Source: Photobacterium atrarenae
GTDB taxonomy: Bacteria; Pseudomonadota; Gammaproteobacteria; Enterobacterales; Vibrionaceae
Assembly (NCBI RefSeq): GCF_024380015.1
Contig: NZ_CP101509.1
Span: 1 to 64,000, forward strand
Direction: 5' to 3'
Length of the DNA stretch: 64,000 bases
The position numbers and the translations under genes were made by a program. Under the pieces are notes generated by a model. That model was not told the origin of the DNA. It saw only the letters and a list, made by a program, of their open reading frames with translations, and searched no databases. This document shows positions 26,643 to 35,378 of this stretch, one piece after another; position 1 is the stretch's first letter, and every line of letters begins with the position of its first letter.

Positions 26643-27740
26643 TCAAGGCGCAGCAGCTCGGCGTAAAAAGTCGAGACGCTGCTGCTCCTGCGGGCTGGGC
26701 GTATAAGCTTCCTGACTTAAAGTCGACACTTGGAATGGCTCAAGAGTCATGACCGGTTGCCGGCTGACTCCGAATGCAGCTTTCTCCCCCGGCATTCCGG
26801 ACATTCTTTCAACCACCCAGTTTTTGAGTTGATAGCGACCGTCGGTACCACTGAGCACACTCTGGTGAACCTTGAGCGACAACGATTGCTGACCTTCCCC
26901 CAAACGTGATTTCCGACTAAGCGCGGCAATCACCTCCCCATCCTGACGATACAAATTCGCCCTGATCCGATAAATACCAGCCTCGGTCACTTCAAGATCG
27001 AGTGGGATCACCATATTCGATCCTTGCGCTGTCGGTGCATCCGCCGAATTCACGTACGCCACCGGGACTTCGTAGCGAAAGTCCGCGGTCAGCACATCGG
27101 TACCGCGAGCAAAGTCGACGGTTGCCTTAACCCGGATCTCTTGCGGCCAATTGGCATTGCCCGCCACCGTCAGGGATTTTCGGTCGGTATGTTTCACGAG
27201 AAAACGCTGCTGGCTGTCGAGATCGTAGAATTCATACCGAATCGCACTGACCGCCAAGTCGGTCATGAGTGACAGCGTCACCTTGTCCGGGTCAAAAAAG
27301 CGGTATTTCGGGAGCGATAACGCGGCCGTACTGCTGCCACCCAGCACCGGCATCTCAACTGCAGTAAAGCGATTTGGCTCCAAATAACTGGCATGCTTCG
27401 CCGTGATCGGTTTTGAGTAAGGCGGATATTGGATCTCGGCTGCATACACATCCGAGAGAACAGCAAACTGCCGAGTAAGCTGAACCGGCTGTAACTCCGG
27501 TTCCGGTTCGCGCTCCTCTGGTACAGTCGGATGCTGTGCTACCATTGGACTTGCCTTCTCATCGGATACAACAACAGTCCCCTCAGCCGAATCATGCTGC
27601 TGATGAGCCACTCTTCGGTGCTTGTGAGGCGGTACTTCTGCGGCGGCCGGTGCATCCTGTGACGGTGACAACACCCACCAGGCCAGCGCAGCTACGCCGC
27701 CCAGACCGAGCGCGGCCACTATCTTTTTTGGTGTTTTCAT
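26643..27740 (-). CDS. Periplasmic/anchored hypothetical protein (DUF4785-like)
   Basis: The 365-residue product begins with a basic stretch and a hydrophobic helix (AALGLGGVAALAWWVL), a signal anchor or signal peptide. A Pro/Glu/His-rich linker of about 60 residues follows. The remaining roughly 270 residues are strand-rich with several immunoglobulin-like segments (for example KATVDFARGTDVLTADFRYE and GIYRIRANLYRQDGE). This resembles DUF4785-type proteins of Vibrionaceae, though the match is from memory and not certain. It lies about 100 bases after a secreted lipase gene and may work with that enzyme, for example in secretion or stability. That role is inference. Confidence 0.6.
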   Translation of the reverse strand: MKTPKKIVAALGLGGVAALAWWVLSPSQDAPAAAEVPPHKHRRVAHQQHDSAEGTVVVSDEKASPMVAQHPTVPEEREPEPELQPVQLTRQFAVLSDVYAAEIQYPPYSKPITAKHASYLEPNRFTAVEMPVLGGSSTAALSLPKYRFFDPDKVTLSLMTDLAVSAIRYEFYDLDSQQRFLVKHTDRKSLTVAGNANWPQEIRVKATVDFARGTDVLTADFRYEVPVAYVNSADAPTAQGSNMVIPLDLEVTEAGIYRIRANLYRQDGEVIAALSRKSRLGEGQQSLSLKVHQSVLSGTDGRYQLKNWVVERMSGMPGEKAAFGVSRQPVMTLEPFQVSTLSQEAYTPSPQEQQRLDFLRRAAAP

Positions 27741-27843
27741 ATTCACAAATTGATTTCAATATTAGTTCCGGCGATAACTCACGATGACAGAAAGCCCTTC
27801 TTTGCTTTCTGCCATCATCTGCATCACATCGCTATGTCGCTGA

Positions 27844-28896
27844 TTAGTTCATGAGCTCAACCACCAGTTCTGACATGGTTTTGCTTTCCGAACCATCAAC
27901 ATAGCGATAGTAATTACCGGTCAGCCAGTATTTTTCATCCGTCGTCGATACCGAGACCGTTTTACCATTCAACAAAGTGGCCTGTTGGCTGGCTGCAGTC
28001 ACCTCACCACTGTGAACATTGCGGATCAACCCGCTATGGCTGTAGCCTTCTCCCATCAGTAACGGGTAATGATACGGCATAAAGTCAGCCACACCCCGAG
28101 ACTGCGGTGCCAGCTTGCCGTCATAGGCAACACTGATGGAGCAGCTGTTATAATCACCCGCCTCACTGGCACCACACGTTGAATGGCTGGCGACCACGCC
28201 GTCATCGTGCCCCGGCAGGAAACCAGCCGTCAGCTGATAATAATCAGAGCTGTCACCGGTAAAACGTAAACGCGGCACCCGACTGTCCGGTAGCGGTGCC
28301 AGCTGACGCGCATTGGTCACTTTCAGATCATTCAGAACGCCGGTGTTTTCACGGGTCGGCACTTCACCCAACCACATTTCGATGGCCAGTTTCAGTGCAC
28401 TGTCTGTCCAACCACTGCCTTCGGCAGCATTCACAACTAAATCCCCCATTTCAGAGCCACCGCCGGCGCCGGCAAAGTCAAAAGTTGCCACAATATTCAG
28501 AGGTTGCAGTCCTGCGTTTTCCAACCAGTTCGCCTGATTATCCAGCATATAGCGGGCAACTAAGTCGCCGGTTGAGTGAGTTACCACAATACAACCTTTG
28601 ACACAGGTTTGCTGACGGGATAACTCCTGCAGTTTCGGCCAGATATAATCGCTCGAAATCTTACCCGCAACCCGCTCGTGAGACGGCCAGTCGATCCGGG
28701 CATCCGCTTTCGTCAGCCAGAAATCCTGCCAATAGTTCGCGCCATCCTGGGCCACCACTTCACTGTTTGGCTTAGAGGTCAATTGATCAGCCTGAAAGCC
28801 ATGGATCAGGATCACCGGGTGCTCCCCAATCGCCGCAGACACTGAAAATGAACAGGCAGCCACCGCCACCGCAATTCCTTTGTAAAAATGATTCAT
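27844..28896 (-). CDS. Secreted lipase/esterase with THSTG nucleophile
   Basis: The 350-residue product has a signal peptide (MNHFYKGIAVAVAACSFSVSAA). Next comes the lipase start EHPVILIHGFQADQ with the oxyanion-hole HG. The nucleophile elbow reads VVTHSTGDLVARYML, with Thr in place of the usual Gly before His (THSTG rather than GHSxG). A candidate His is in SHSGLIRNVHSG near the C-terminus and an Asp in PGHDDGVV. Paired Cys residues (QTCVKGC and TCGASEAGDYNSC) suggest disulfides and an extracytoplasmic site. The substrate is unknown. Confidence 0.78.
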   Translation of the reverse strand: MNHFYKGIAVAVAACSFSVSAAIGEHPVILIHGFQADQLTSKPNSEVVAQDGANYWQDFWLTKADARIDWPSHERVAGKISSDYIWPKLQELSRQQTCVKGCIVVTHSTGDLVARYMLDNQANWLENAGLQPLNIVATFDFAGAGGGSEMGDLVVNAAEGSGWTDSALKLAIEMWLGEVPTRENTGVLNDLKVTNARQLAPLPDSRVPRLRFTGDSSDYYQLTAGFLPGHDDGVVASHSTCGASEAGDYNSCSISVAYDGKLAPQSRGVADFMPYHYPLLMGEGYSHSGLIRNVHSGEVTAASQQATLLNGKTVSVSTTDEKYWLTGNYYRYVDGSESKTMSELVVELMN

Positions 28897-29044
28897 TCTT
28901 ATGGTTTCCGTTATTGGTTGAAGTAATAAGAGTAGAAGCTCTATATTACATGGACAATAACGAAAGCAATGAATATCAATTTTTTATGAGAAGATCACAA
29001 TATCAACGACTTGAGTGATCATTCAGGTTCCAACGAAAGCAAAA

Positions 29045-29080
29045 CGAATAAAAAATAACAAAACCCATTATCAGGTTTCG
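29045..29080 (-). terminator. Terminator after the GNAT gene
   Basis: On the minus strand CGAAACC pairs with GGGTTTTG (one G-U pair) around TGATAATG and is followed by TTATTTTTTATT. It lies about 50 bases past the GNAT stop. Confidence 0.55.
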
Positions 29081-29128
29081 TTTTCAATCAGATTCTTGTA
29101 CCCGGGTGAGTGTGCATGAGCCTGATGC

Positions 29129-29683
29129 TTAACCGTCACAAGGCGAAGCTGGTGTCGGCAGGTTCAGTTGGTACAAGCTTAAATCCAGCCAGCGGCCAAA
29201 TTTAAATCCTGCCTGACAAATGGTTCCAGCGTGGATAAACCCCAGCTTTTGGTGGAGGGCAATACTCCCGGCATTCTCTGCATCAATCGCCCCCATCAGG
29301 ACATGCATCCCCTGCTGCTGCGCCATGGCAATGAGCTCAGCCATTAAGGGTTTCGCCAGGCCCCGACCGCGAAAATCGACATGCAGATAGAGCGAGTGTT
29401 CAACGGTATATTTAAAGGCCGGCTGTTCTCGAAAGCGGCCATAAGTGGCAAACCCCATCAGAGTGCCGTGTTCATCGACCGCGCCGATCACCGGGTAATT
29501 ACCCTGCTGTTTCGTCTTAAACCAGGCTTCCATCTGGGTCATGGTGCGAGGATGATAATCGTACAACGCCGTGGAGTTACAGATCACCTCGTTCAGAATC
29601 GCCAGAATCGCTGAACCGTGTTCACTGAAGGTGCACATAACGAATTTCACGGATGGTTTAACTTCCTGTTTCATACAACTCAT
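29129..29683 (-). CDS. GNAT N-acetyltransferase (phosphinothricin-type family)
   Basis: The 184-residue protein has the GNAT acetyl-CoA-binding motif VDFRGRGLAKPLMAELI and the later AENAGSIALHQKLGFIHAG. Both are typical of the phosphinothricin/methionine-sulfoximine acetyltransferase subgroup, whose natural substrates are often methionine derivatives or unknown amines. Its ATG directly follows the TGA of the upstream membrane gene (TGAATG), so translation is probably coupled. An alternative ATG lies three codons in. Confidence 0.82.
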   Translation of the reverse strand: MSCMKQEVKPSVKFVMCTFSEHGSAILAILNEVICNSTALYDYHPRTMTQMEAWFKTKQQGNYPVIGAVDEHGTLMGFATYGRFREQPAFKYTVEHSLYLHVDFRGRGLAKPLMAELIAMAQQQGMHVLMGAIDAENAGSIALHQKLGFIHAGTICQAGFKFGRWLDLSLYQLNLPTPASPCDG

Positions 29684-29929
29684 TCAATCGGCTAAAGATG
29701 AGGGCTGGTCATGTGTTGCGTTACTTGCCCATCGGAAAAACAGTGCCACCGGAAAAGGAGATATCATGACACCCCCAATCCCAAGCAAGCTGCTGACCAC
29801 CAGCATCCCATTGAGGGTCTGTTCAATTTGCGTCATCACCAGCAGTCCTGTTCCGGCAACGATCATCAGCAACCCCACTCCATGCAACATTTTGAACCAT
29901 TTCATGAGCGGCGAACCCTTCTCTGCCAT
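29684..29929 (-). CDS. Small two-helix membrane protein
   Basis: The 81-residue protein has a short basic N-terminus and two hydrophobic helices (about residues 15-31 and 41-66), then a polar tail. AAGGAAACAAAA precedes the ATG. Its stop is immediately followed by the GNAT start, so the two form a bicistronic unit. No family is recognised. Confidence 0.6.
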   Translation of the reverse strand: MAEKGSPLMKWFKMLHGVGLLMIVAGTGLLVMTQIEQTLNGMLVVSSLLGIGGVMISPFPVALFFRWASNATHDQPSSLAD

Positions 29930-30103
29930 TTTTGTTTCCTTTCCTGATAAACAGCTGAATTATCTTACGTTCATTCCCTGTGGTTGTCACATTCTTCATC
30001 GCGAATCCGGCAGCAAGGCGTACTTTGGTTATACTGATCAGTACAGGCATCACAACATTTGTCTAACACGCTGAATGTAAAAGCATTAACACAGTAACCC
30101 CTG

Positions 30104-30109
30104 TATAAT
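30104..30109 (+). promoter_or_regulatory. Candidate -10 element for the cNMP/CBS gene
   Basis: A consensus TATAAT lies 38-43 bases before the preferred start codon. It overlaps the first in-frame ATG (30108), so a transcript from this promoter could not use that ATG. No good -35 is visible. Confidence 0.4.
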
Positions 30110-30146
30110 GGTTTCGAATTTTCTCCACTCAGGCAAAGCGGATCAC

Positions 30147-32030
30147 ATGATGGAAGCAGAACAGCTCGAAATTCTGAGCTTTATCAGCCAGTACCCACCT
30201 TTTGATAACCTCCCGGAAGAAACGCAGCAGCAGGTTGCCCTGAACATTGAGGTTTCCTACTACCGTGCGGGCAGTATGATCCTCAACTTCGGGGACGAAA
30301 TTCATGATCTCTACATGATCCGCAGCGGGGCCGTTGAAATCTATCGCCGTAAAGGGGAACTGTATAACCGAATTGACGAGGGTGATCTGTTCGGCCAAAT
30401 GGGTTTACTGATGAATAACCGGGTGCGGATGCCGGCAAAGGCAATTGAGGATACCCTGATTTACTGTATTCCGGAGGCCGTCTTCAACAGCCTTTACGAT
30501 GAGTTTGATGCCTTTGCAGATTTTGTCGAGGTCGAGGAAAGTGCTCGCCTGCGCAGTGTCGTCTCGACACAAACCGAAGCCAATGACCTGACGACCTCGA
30601 AAGTCAAAACCCTGCTGACCCGCGATCCTTTCTTGATCAGTAAAAACGAATCAATCCAGACTGCGGCGAAAACCATGGCGGAAGAGAACACCTCGTCGTT
30701 GCTGATCACCGATCCGGATGCCAGTGATGACGATGAAGATCAGGAGCCGCTCATTGGCATCATTACCGACCGTGACTTATGTACCCGAGTTCTGGCCAGC
30801 GGGATCGATGTCTCAACCCCGGTGTCGGAAGTGATGACCACAGAAGTGATATCACTCGATCACAATGCCTACGTCTTTGAAGCTATGCTGACCATGCTGC
30901 GCTATAACGTCCACCATCTGCCGGTGTTACGGAACAAAATCCCAATTGGCATTATCGGCCTGACGGATATCGTCCGTTACGAATCTCAGAACAGCCTGCT
31001 GCTGGTGAGTACAATTTTCCAGCAACAAACCGTTGAAGATCTCCAGCAGTTGTCCGAGCAGGTCCGGGACTGTTTTGTCCGGATGGTCAACGAAGATGCC
31101 AACTCCCACATGGTCGGCAGCGCCATGGCGGTGATTGGCCGCAGTTTTAAGCAACGTCTGCTGGAGTTAGCGGAAGAAAAATTGGGGCCACCGCCGATCC
31201 CCTACTGCTTCCTGGCACTGGGTTCAATGGCCCGGGACGAACAGCTTGCGGTCACTGATCAGGACAATGCGATTATCCTCGATAACAGCTATAACGAGCA
31301 AAAACATGGGCAGTACTTTATCGATTTAGCCAAATTCGTTTGTGACGGATTAGCGGCCTGCGGCTACACCTACTGTACCGGCGATATTATGGCCACCAAC
31401 CCGGAATGGCGAAAAACCCGCCAGGAGTGGGAAACTTGTTTTGCAGACTGGATTGATAACCCCAAACCTCAGGCATTGCTCAATAGCTCAATCTTCTTCG
31501 ATCTCGATGGTGTTTACGGACGGGAGAAGTGGGCGGAACAACTCAACAGCTTCATCGTTCGCCGGGCACGAAAAAATAACCGCTTCCTGGCTTGCCTGGC
31601 ACGCAATGCCATCAACCGCACACCGCCCCTGGGCTTTTTCAAAGATTTCGTGATGGAAAAAGATGGCCGCCACAACAACTCAATTAACCTCAAGCGCCGC
31701 GGTACCGCACCGCTGTCGGATCTCATTCGAGTTCATGCCCTGGCTGTCGGCTCCCGCTCACAAAACTCCTTCGAGCGCCTGGATGATATTATCGAAGCCG
31801 GCATTTTGCCAAAAGGCCGAGGCCAGGATTTACGCGATGCCATGGAATTCATATACATGGTCCGTATCCGCCACCAGGCTCTGGATATTGAAGCCGGGAT
31901 TGAACCGGATAACAGTATCGAACCGGAAAACATGTCCGACTTTGAGCGGCGAAACCTGAAAGCTGCATTCCAGATTCTCAGTAATGCGCAAAATTTTATT
32001 AAGTTTCGCTACCAGGGTAATCGTCGCTAA
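30147..32030 (+). CDS. cNMP-binding / CBS-pair / DUF294 nucleotidyltransferase signalling protein
   Basis: The 627-residue protein has three parts. A cyclic-nucleotide-binding-like domain spans about residues 15-125 (SMILNFGDEIHDLYMIRSGAVEIYRR, GDLFGQMGLL). A CBS pair spans about 155-290 (GIITDRDLCTRVLASG, VHHLPVLRNKIPIGIIGLTD). A DUF294 nucleotidyltransferase domain follows with LGSMARDEQLAVTDQDNAII, holding the GS and paired Asp residues. It is predicted to be cytoplasmic and to sense nucleotides. The start at MMEAEQ is preferred over an ATG 39 bases upstream, which overlaps a -10-like element. The stop overlaps the exonuclease start (TAATG), so the two are translationally coupled. Confidence 0.88.
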   Translation: MMEAEQLEILSFISQYPPFDNLPEETQQQVALNIEVSYYRAGSMILNFGDEIHDLYMIRSGAVEIYRRKGELYNRIDEGDLFGQMGLLMNNRVRMPAKAIEDTLIYCIPEAVFNSLYDEFDAFADFVEVEESARLRSVVSTQTEANDLTTSKVKTLLTRDPFLISKNESIQTAAKTMAEENTSSLLITDPDASDDDEDQEPLIGIITDRDLCTRVLASGIDVSTPVSEVMTTEVISLDHNAYVFEAMLTMLRYNVHHLPVLRNKIPIGIIGLTDIVRYESQNSLLLVSTIFQQQTVEDLQQLSEQVRDCFVRMVNEDANSHMVGSAMAVIGRSFKQRLLELAEEKLGPPPIPYCFLALGSMARDEQLAVTDQDNAIILDNSYNEQKHGQYFIDLAKFVCDGLAACGYTYCTGDIMATNPEWRKTRQEWETCFADWIDNPKPQALLNSSIFFDLDGVYGREKWAEQLNSFIVRRARKNNRFLACLARNAINRTPPLGFFKDFVMEKDGRHNNSINLKRRGTAPLSDLIRVHALAVGSRSQNSFERLDDIIEAGILPKGRGQDLRDAMEFIYMVRIRHQALDIEAGIEPDNSIEPENMSDFERRNLKAAFQILSNAQNFIKFRYQGNRR

Positions 32031-32767
32031 TGTTTAACACCAACACGTCCAGCCGGTTACTGACCAACCATAATACGCCGGACTGGCCAACCTTCTTTAC
32101 CATGCTGGCAGACCAGGCCAAAGACCAGCGACTGCAACACTACTATACAGCCGGTATGATCAGCGGTGATACACCGCTAAAAGACGTGCCGTTTGTCGCA
32201 CTTGACTTTGAAACCACAGGATTGGATCCGAAACAGGATGAGATCATCAGTATCGGCTTGGTGCCGTTTGATATCAATCGGATCCGGTGCCGGAATTCGG
32301 CGCAATGGTTTGTTAATCCAAACCGGCCGCTTGAAGAAGAATCAGTCGTCATTCATGGTATCACCGATTCCGATGTCAGCCGGGCACCGGAATTGTTGCG
32401 GATCCTGGAAGAAGTCCTCTCTGCCCTGGCCGGTAAAATTGTGGTCGTGCACTACCGCCAAATCGAGCGGGAATTTATGAACAGTGCTCTCAAGTCCAGG
32501 CTCAATGAAGGGATCCGCTTTCCGGTTGTCGATACCCTGGCTATCGAGTCTGCCATCCAGCATCGTAAATTCGGCGGCCTGTGGAATAAGCTCAAAGGCA
32601 ATAAACCCGGGTCGGTCCGTTTAGGTCGATGTCGGCAACGCTATGGTTTACCGATTTACCCCCCGCACCATGCACTCACGGATGCGCTGGCGACAGCCGA
32701 ACTGCTGCAAGCGCAAATTGCCTATCACTTTGATCCAGAGACGCCTATCTCCGAGATATGGCTCTAG
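32030..32767 (+). CDS. DnaQ-family 3'-5' exonuclease
   Basis: The 245-residue product shows the DEDDh exonuclease motifs. These are DFETTGLDP (Exo I Asp and Glu), VVHYRQIEREF in the Exo II region, and HHALTDALATAELLQ with His and Asp of Exo III. It resembles DNA polymerase III epsilon-like proteins but lacks their C-terminal polymerase-binding region. Its own first 60 residues form an extra N-terminal segment. Its ATG shares one base with the stop of the nucleotidyltransferase gene. This pair is often found together in gamma-proteobacteria, so a joint role in nucleotide or RNA processing is likely but unproven. Confidence 0.87.
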   Translation: MFNTNTSSRLLTNHNTPDWPTFFTMLADQAKDQRLQHYYTAGMISGDTPLKDVPFVALDFETTGLDPKQDEIISIGLVPFDINRIRCRNSAQWFVNPNRPLEEESVVIHGITDSDVSRAPELLRILEEVLSALAGKIVVVHYRQIEREFMNSALKSRLNEGIRFPVVDTLAIESAIQHRKFGGLWNKLKGNKPGSVRLGRCRQRYGLPIYPPHHALTDALATAELLQAQIAYHFDPETPISEIWL

Positions 32768-32800
32768 TCAATCGCCGACAATCAGCAAATACGCGAGAAA

Positions 32801-32831
32801 AAAACGCCGCTGAGTTCATCAGCGGCGTTTT
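32801..32831. terminator. Bidirectional intrinsic terminator
   Basis: AAAACGCCGCTGA (32801-32813) pairs perfectly with TCAGCGGCGTTTT (32819-32831) around a 5-base loop. It separates the convergent exonuclease and BCCT genes. Confidence 0.92.
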
Positions 32832-32856
32832 GATATCCAGCTCAGTGCTTCAGCGA

Positions 32857-34428
32857 TTAGCGAAATCGCTCAGTGCGGAAGCCCATAATCAGGCTGACAC
32901 ACATCAGGAGCAACACAATCGTAAATGGAAGACCAGTTGACACCGCCCCCGCCTGAAGCGCTTCAATCGCTTCTGTTCCGCCTACATACAGCAGCACTGC
33001 GGCAATAGCACCTTCGATCAGCGCCCAGAAAATACGCTGTGGCATTGGCGCATCCAGCTTACCACCCGCGGTGATATTATCGATGACCAGCGAGCCTGAG
33101 TCAGATGAGGTAATGAAGAACACCAGTACCAACACAATCGCAATCACTGACAGGATCAGGCTAAATGGCAGTGCTTCAAACATTTCGAACATCGCCAGCG
33201 GGACAGACGTCAGGCCATTTTCACCCAGCACACCCACACCATTGATCACCTGATCAATCGCCTGGCCGCCAAAGACAGACATCCACACGACAGTGACCAG
33301 CGTCGGAACAAACAGCACCGCAATGATAAATTCACGTACAGTACGACCTTTCGAGACGCGGGCAATGAACATACCGACGAATGGTGACCAGGAAATCCAC
33401 CAAGCCCAGTAGAACACAGTCCAGCCGTGCATCCAGGTTTCATCTTCACGGCCATGCGGATTACTCAGGGATACAAAGTTCTCCAGGTAACCTGTCACCG
33501 TCGTTGGAATCGTCCCCATTGAGACAGCAAAACCAACCATCGCAACAAACACCAGGAGTGCAATCGCCACCAGCATGTTAATATTGCTCAGCAGCTTCAC
33601 ACCACCATCGATGCCCCGAGCCACAGAAAGCACCGCCATCAAGGTTACACCGGCAATTACACCAACCTGCAGGCCGATATCGGCTTCAATACCAAGCACA
33701 TGCTCGATCCCGCTCGCCGCTTGCTGGGCCCCAAGGCCAAGCGATGTCGCCAGACCAAACAGCGTTGCTACCACAGCCAAAATATCGACTACGTGACCCG
33801 GCCAGCCCCAAACACGATCACCCAGCAGTGGATAGAAAATGGAGCGAATCGACAACGGCAGACCTTTGTTGTAGGCAAAGAAAGCCAGTGACAATGCAAC
33901 GACGGCATAGATGGCCCACGGGTGGAAACCCCAGTGGTACATGGTTGCCCCCATCGCCAGTTTCGCCGCTTCCGGCGTATTCGGTGCCACGTTCAGCGGT
34001 GTTTCGTACCAGCCGGTGTAATAGGCAACCGGCTCAGCCACACTCCAGAACATCAGGCCGATCCCCATCCCGGCGGCGAACAGCATCGCAAACCATGACG
34101 GACGAGAATATTCAGGCTCAGCTTCCTGACCACCGATGCGGATTTTACCGTATGGTGAAACCACCAGCGCCAGGCAGAAGAGAACGAAAATGTTACCTGA
34201 CCAAATGAAAACCACATCAAAGTTGTTAATGATGCTATTTTTAACGCCGTTCAAGGCTGATTTCGCAGTCGCCGGATCACTGACTAACACAGCGATCAGA
34301 AACAGAAGAATCATACCAGCACTGGCACCGAATACCGGATTATGGACATCAAAGCCCCACTTTTGGACATTGTCTTGCCCAACCGTGTAATCCGTATTAT
34401 CTATACTGTACTTATCAATTTTACTCAT
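32857..34428 (-). CDS. BCCT-family betaine/choline/carnitine transporter
   Basis: The 523-residue protein has the twelve-helix pattern of the family and its signatures: the glycine-rich AAGMGIGLMFWSVAEPVAYY in helix 3, and WTVFYWAWWISWSPFVGMFIARVSKGRT in helices 8-9 with the Trp cluster that binds trimethylammonium groups. It probably imports an osmoprotectant with Na+ or H+, as expected in a marine bacterium. The C-terminal tail is short, so no long osmosensory extension is present. No choline-oxidation genes lie nearby. Confidence 0.92.
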   Translation of the reverse strand: MSKIDKYSIDNTDYTVGQDNVQKWGFDVHNPVFGASAGMILLFLIAVLVSDPATAKSALNGVKNSIINNFDVVFIWSGNIFVLFCLALVVSPYGKIRIGGQEAEPEYSRPSWFAMLFAAGMGIGLMFWSVAEPVAYYTGWYETPLNVAPNTPEAAKLAMGATMYHWGFHPWAIYAVVALSLAFFAYNKGLPLSIRSIFYPLLGDRVWGWPGHVVDILAVVATLFGLATSLGLGAQQAASGIEHVLGIEADIGLQVGVIAGVTLMAVLSVARGIDGGVKLLSNINMLVAIALLVFVAMVGFAVSMGTIPTTVTGYLENFVSLSNPHGREDETWMHGWTVFYWAWWISWSPFVGMFIARVSKGRTVREFIIAVLFVPTLVTVVWMSVFGGQAIDQVINGVGVLGENGLTSVPLAMFEMFEALPFSLILSVIAIVLVLVFFITSSDSGSLVIDNITAGGKLDAPMPQRIFWALIEGAIAAVLLYVGGTEAIEALQAGAVSTGLPFTIVLLLMCVSLIMGFRTERFR

Positions 34429-34738
34429 TATTGAATCCTACTTGGCTAACGGTACCAAGAATACTTAGTCCTGTAATGAAAATGAGAGCGTCTAGATCAA
34501 ATCATTTATGTGACTGAAGTGTCAAGTATAATTAAAAGCGCACAATAAACAGGCATAATGGTATCAGGGCAGATATTCGGACCAAAATATTCATTAGATC
34601 ACAATATTTCGCACACTAATTAACGTCCGTTCAAGCACGCTAAACCGGGCGCTGAACACCACCCCAGCAACCTGCCTGACGTGATGCTTCCTCCCGAGCC
34701 AGCCCCTCGGTCAACGGTCATAAAACAGACGTGTGAGC
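34429..34738. other. Gene-free region upstream of the BCCT gene
   Basis: About 310 bases carry no convincing gene. On the minus strand a TTGACA lies about 100 bases before the BCCT start, but no matching -10 at normal distance is clear. A plus-strand TATAAT near 34530 does not precede a gene on that strand. Confidence 0.5.
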
Positions 34739-35107
34739 TCAGGCCTTTATCCGCCCCGGAGAAGAGATCTCCAGAACAATACACTCTTGCTCACAGAGAA
34801 AGGGACCGTGGATTTCGCCGGGCTGACGACAGGCATAATCCCCCTGCTCTAGCCACCGCTCACAGGCCTGATCGTACAGCCGTCCCGAAACAACAAACAC
34901 TTCTTCCGGATACTGATGGCAACTCGAACCAAAGGGGGTGGTATCCGCCCCCGCCTTAAAACGAGTCAACCGGGTCAGATCCCCGCAATCCGGGTCCCGC
35001 CCCAACGTTATCTGCTCGATCATGCCATCCGTTCCTGCCAGCGATTTCCATCGATTCCGGCTTTGCTCGGCAAACGCATTCCAATACTTCACGCTCCCTT
35101 TACTCAT
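34739..35107 (-). CDS. Cupin-domain protein (ChrR-like)
   Basis: The 122-residue single-domain cupin has the two motifs typical of the fold: GSSCHQYPEEVFVVSGRLYD (a variant of motif 1, with His and Glu metal ligands) and GDYACRQPGEIHGPF (motif 2 with His). Proteins like this bind a metal and act as small oxygenases or binding proteins; the substrate is unknown. The ATG at 35107 has AAGGAG 8 bases ahead and is preferred over a GTG three codons upstream. The gene is divergent from phoX. Confidence 0.75.
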   Translation of the reverse strand: MSKGSVKYWNAFAEQSRNRWKSLAGTDGMIEQITLGRDPDCGDLTRLTRFKAGADTTPFGSSCHQYPEEVFVVSGRLYDQACERWLEQGDYACRQPGEIHGPFLCEQECIVLEISSPGRIKA

Positions 35108-35286
35108 CCCTGTCACTCCTTGATGGTATGCCCTTAAAATCAGTACTTTAAAGTGTAGAGCAAAAATTGAAGCCGGCTGCTTATTTGCCTGAGAATTCAG
35201 TCCAGAAAACCAAGCTCTATGTGTCGGATTCTACTTTTGGAGCACAGGTCAAACCAATTTAAATCATTGCTGATAATGTAAAAAAT

Positions 35287-35315
35287 CTTTCATCAAGGAT
35301 TCACCATTGGTTCAT
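35287..35315 (+). promoter_or_regulatory. Pho-box-like triple direct repeat upstream of phoX
   Basis: CTTTCAT, GATTCAC and GGTTCAT occur at 35287, 35298 and 35309 with an exact 11-base period. Each is a 7-base unit with a 4-base spacer, the layout of PhoB sites (consensus CTGTCAT repeats). They lie 64-92 bases before the start of a PhoX-type phosphatase, which is often PhoB-controlled. Confidence 0.55.
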
Positions 35316-35378
35316 ACACACTCGATAGCATTCCAACCCGATTAATATATCAGTACTTATAATAAAGGAAGCAATCCC

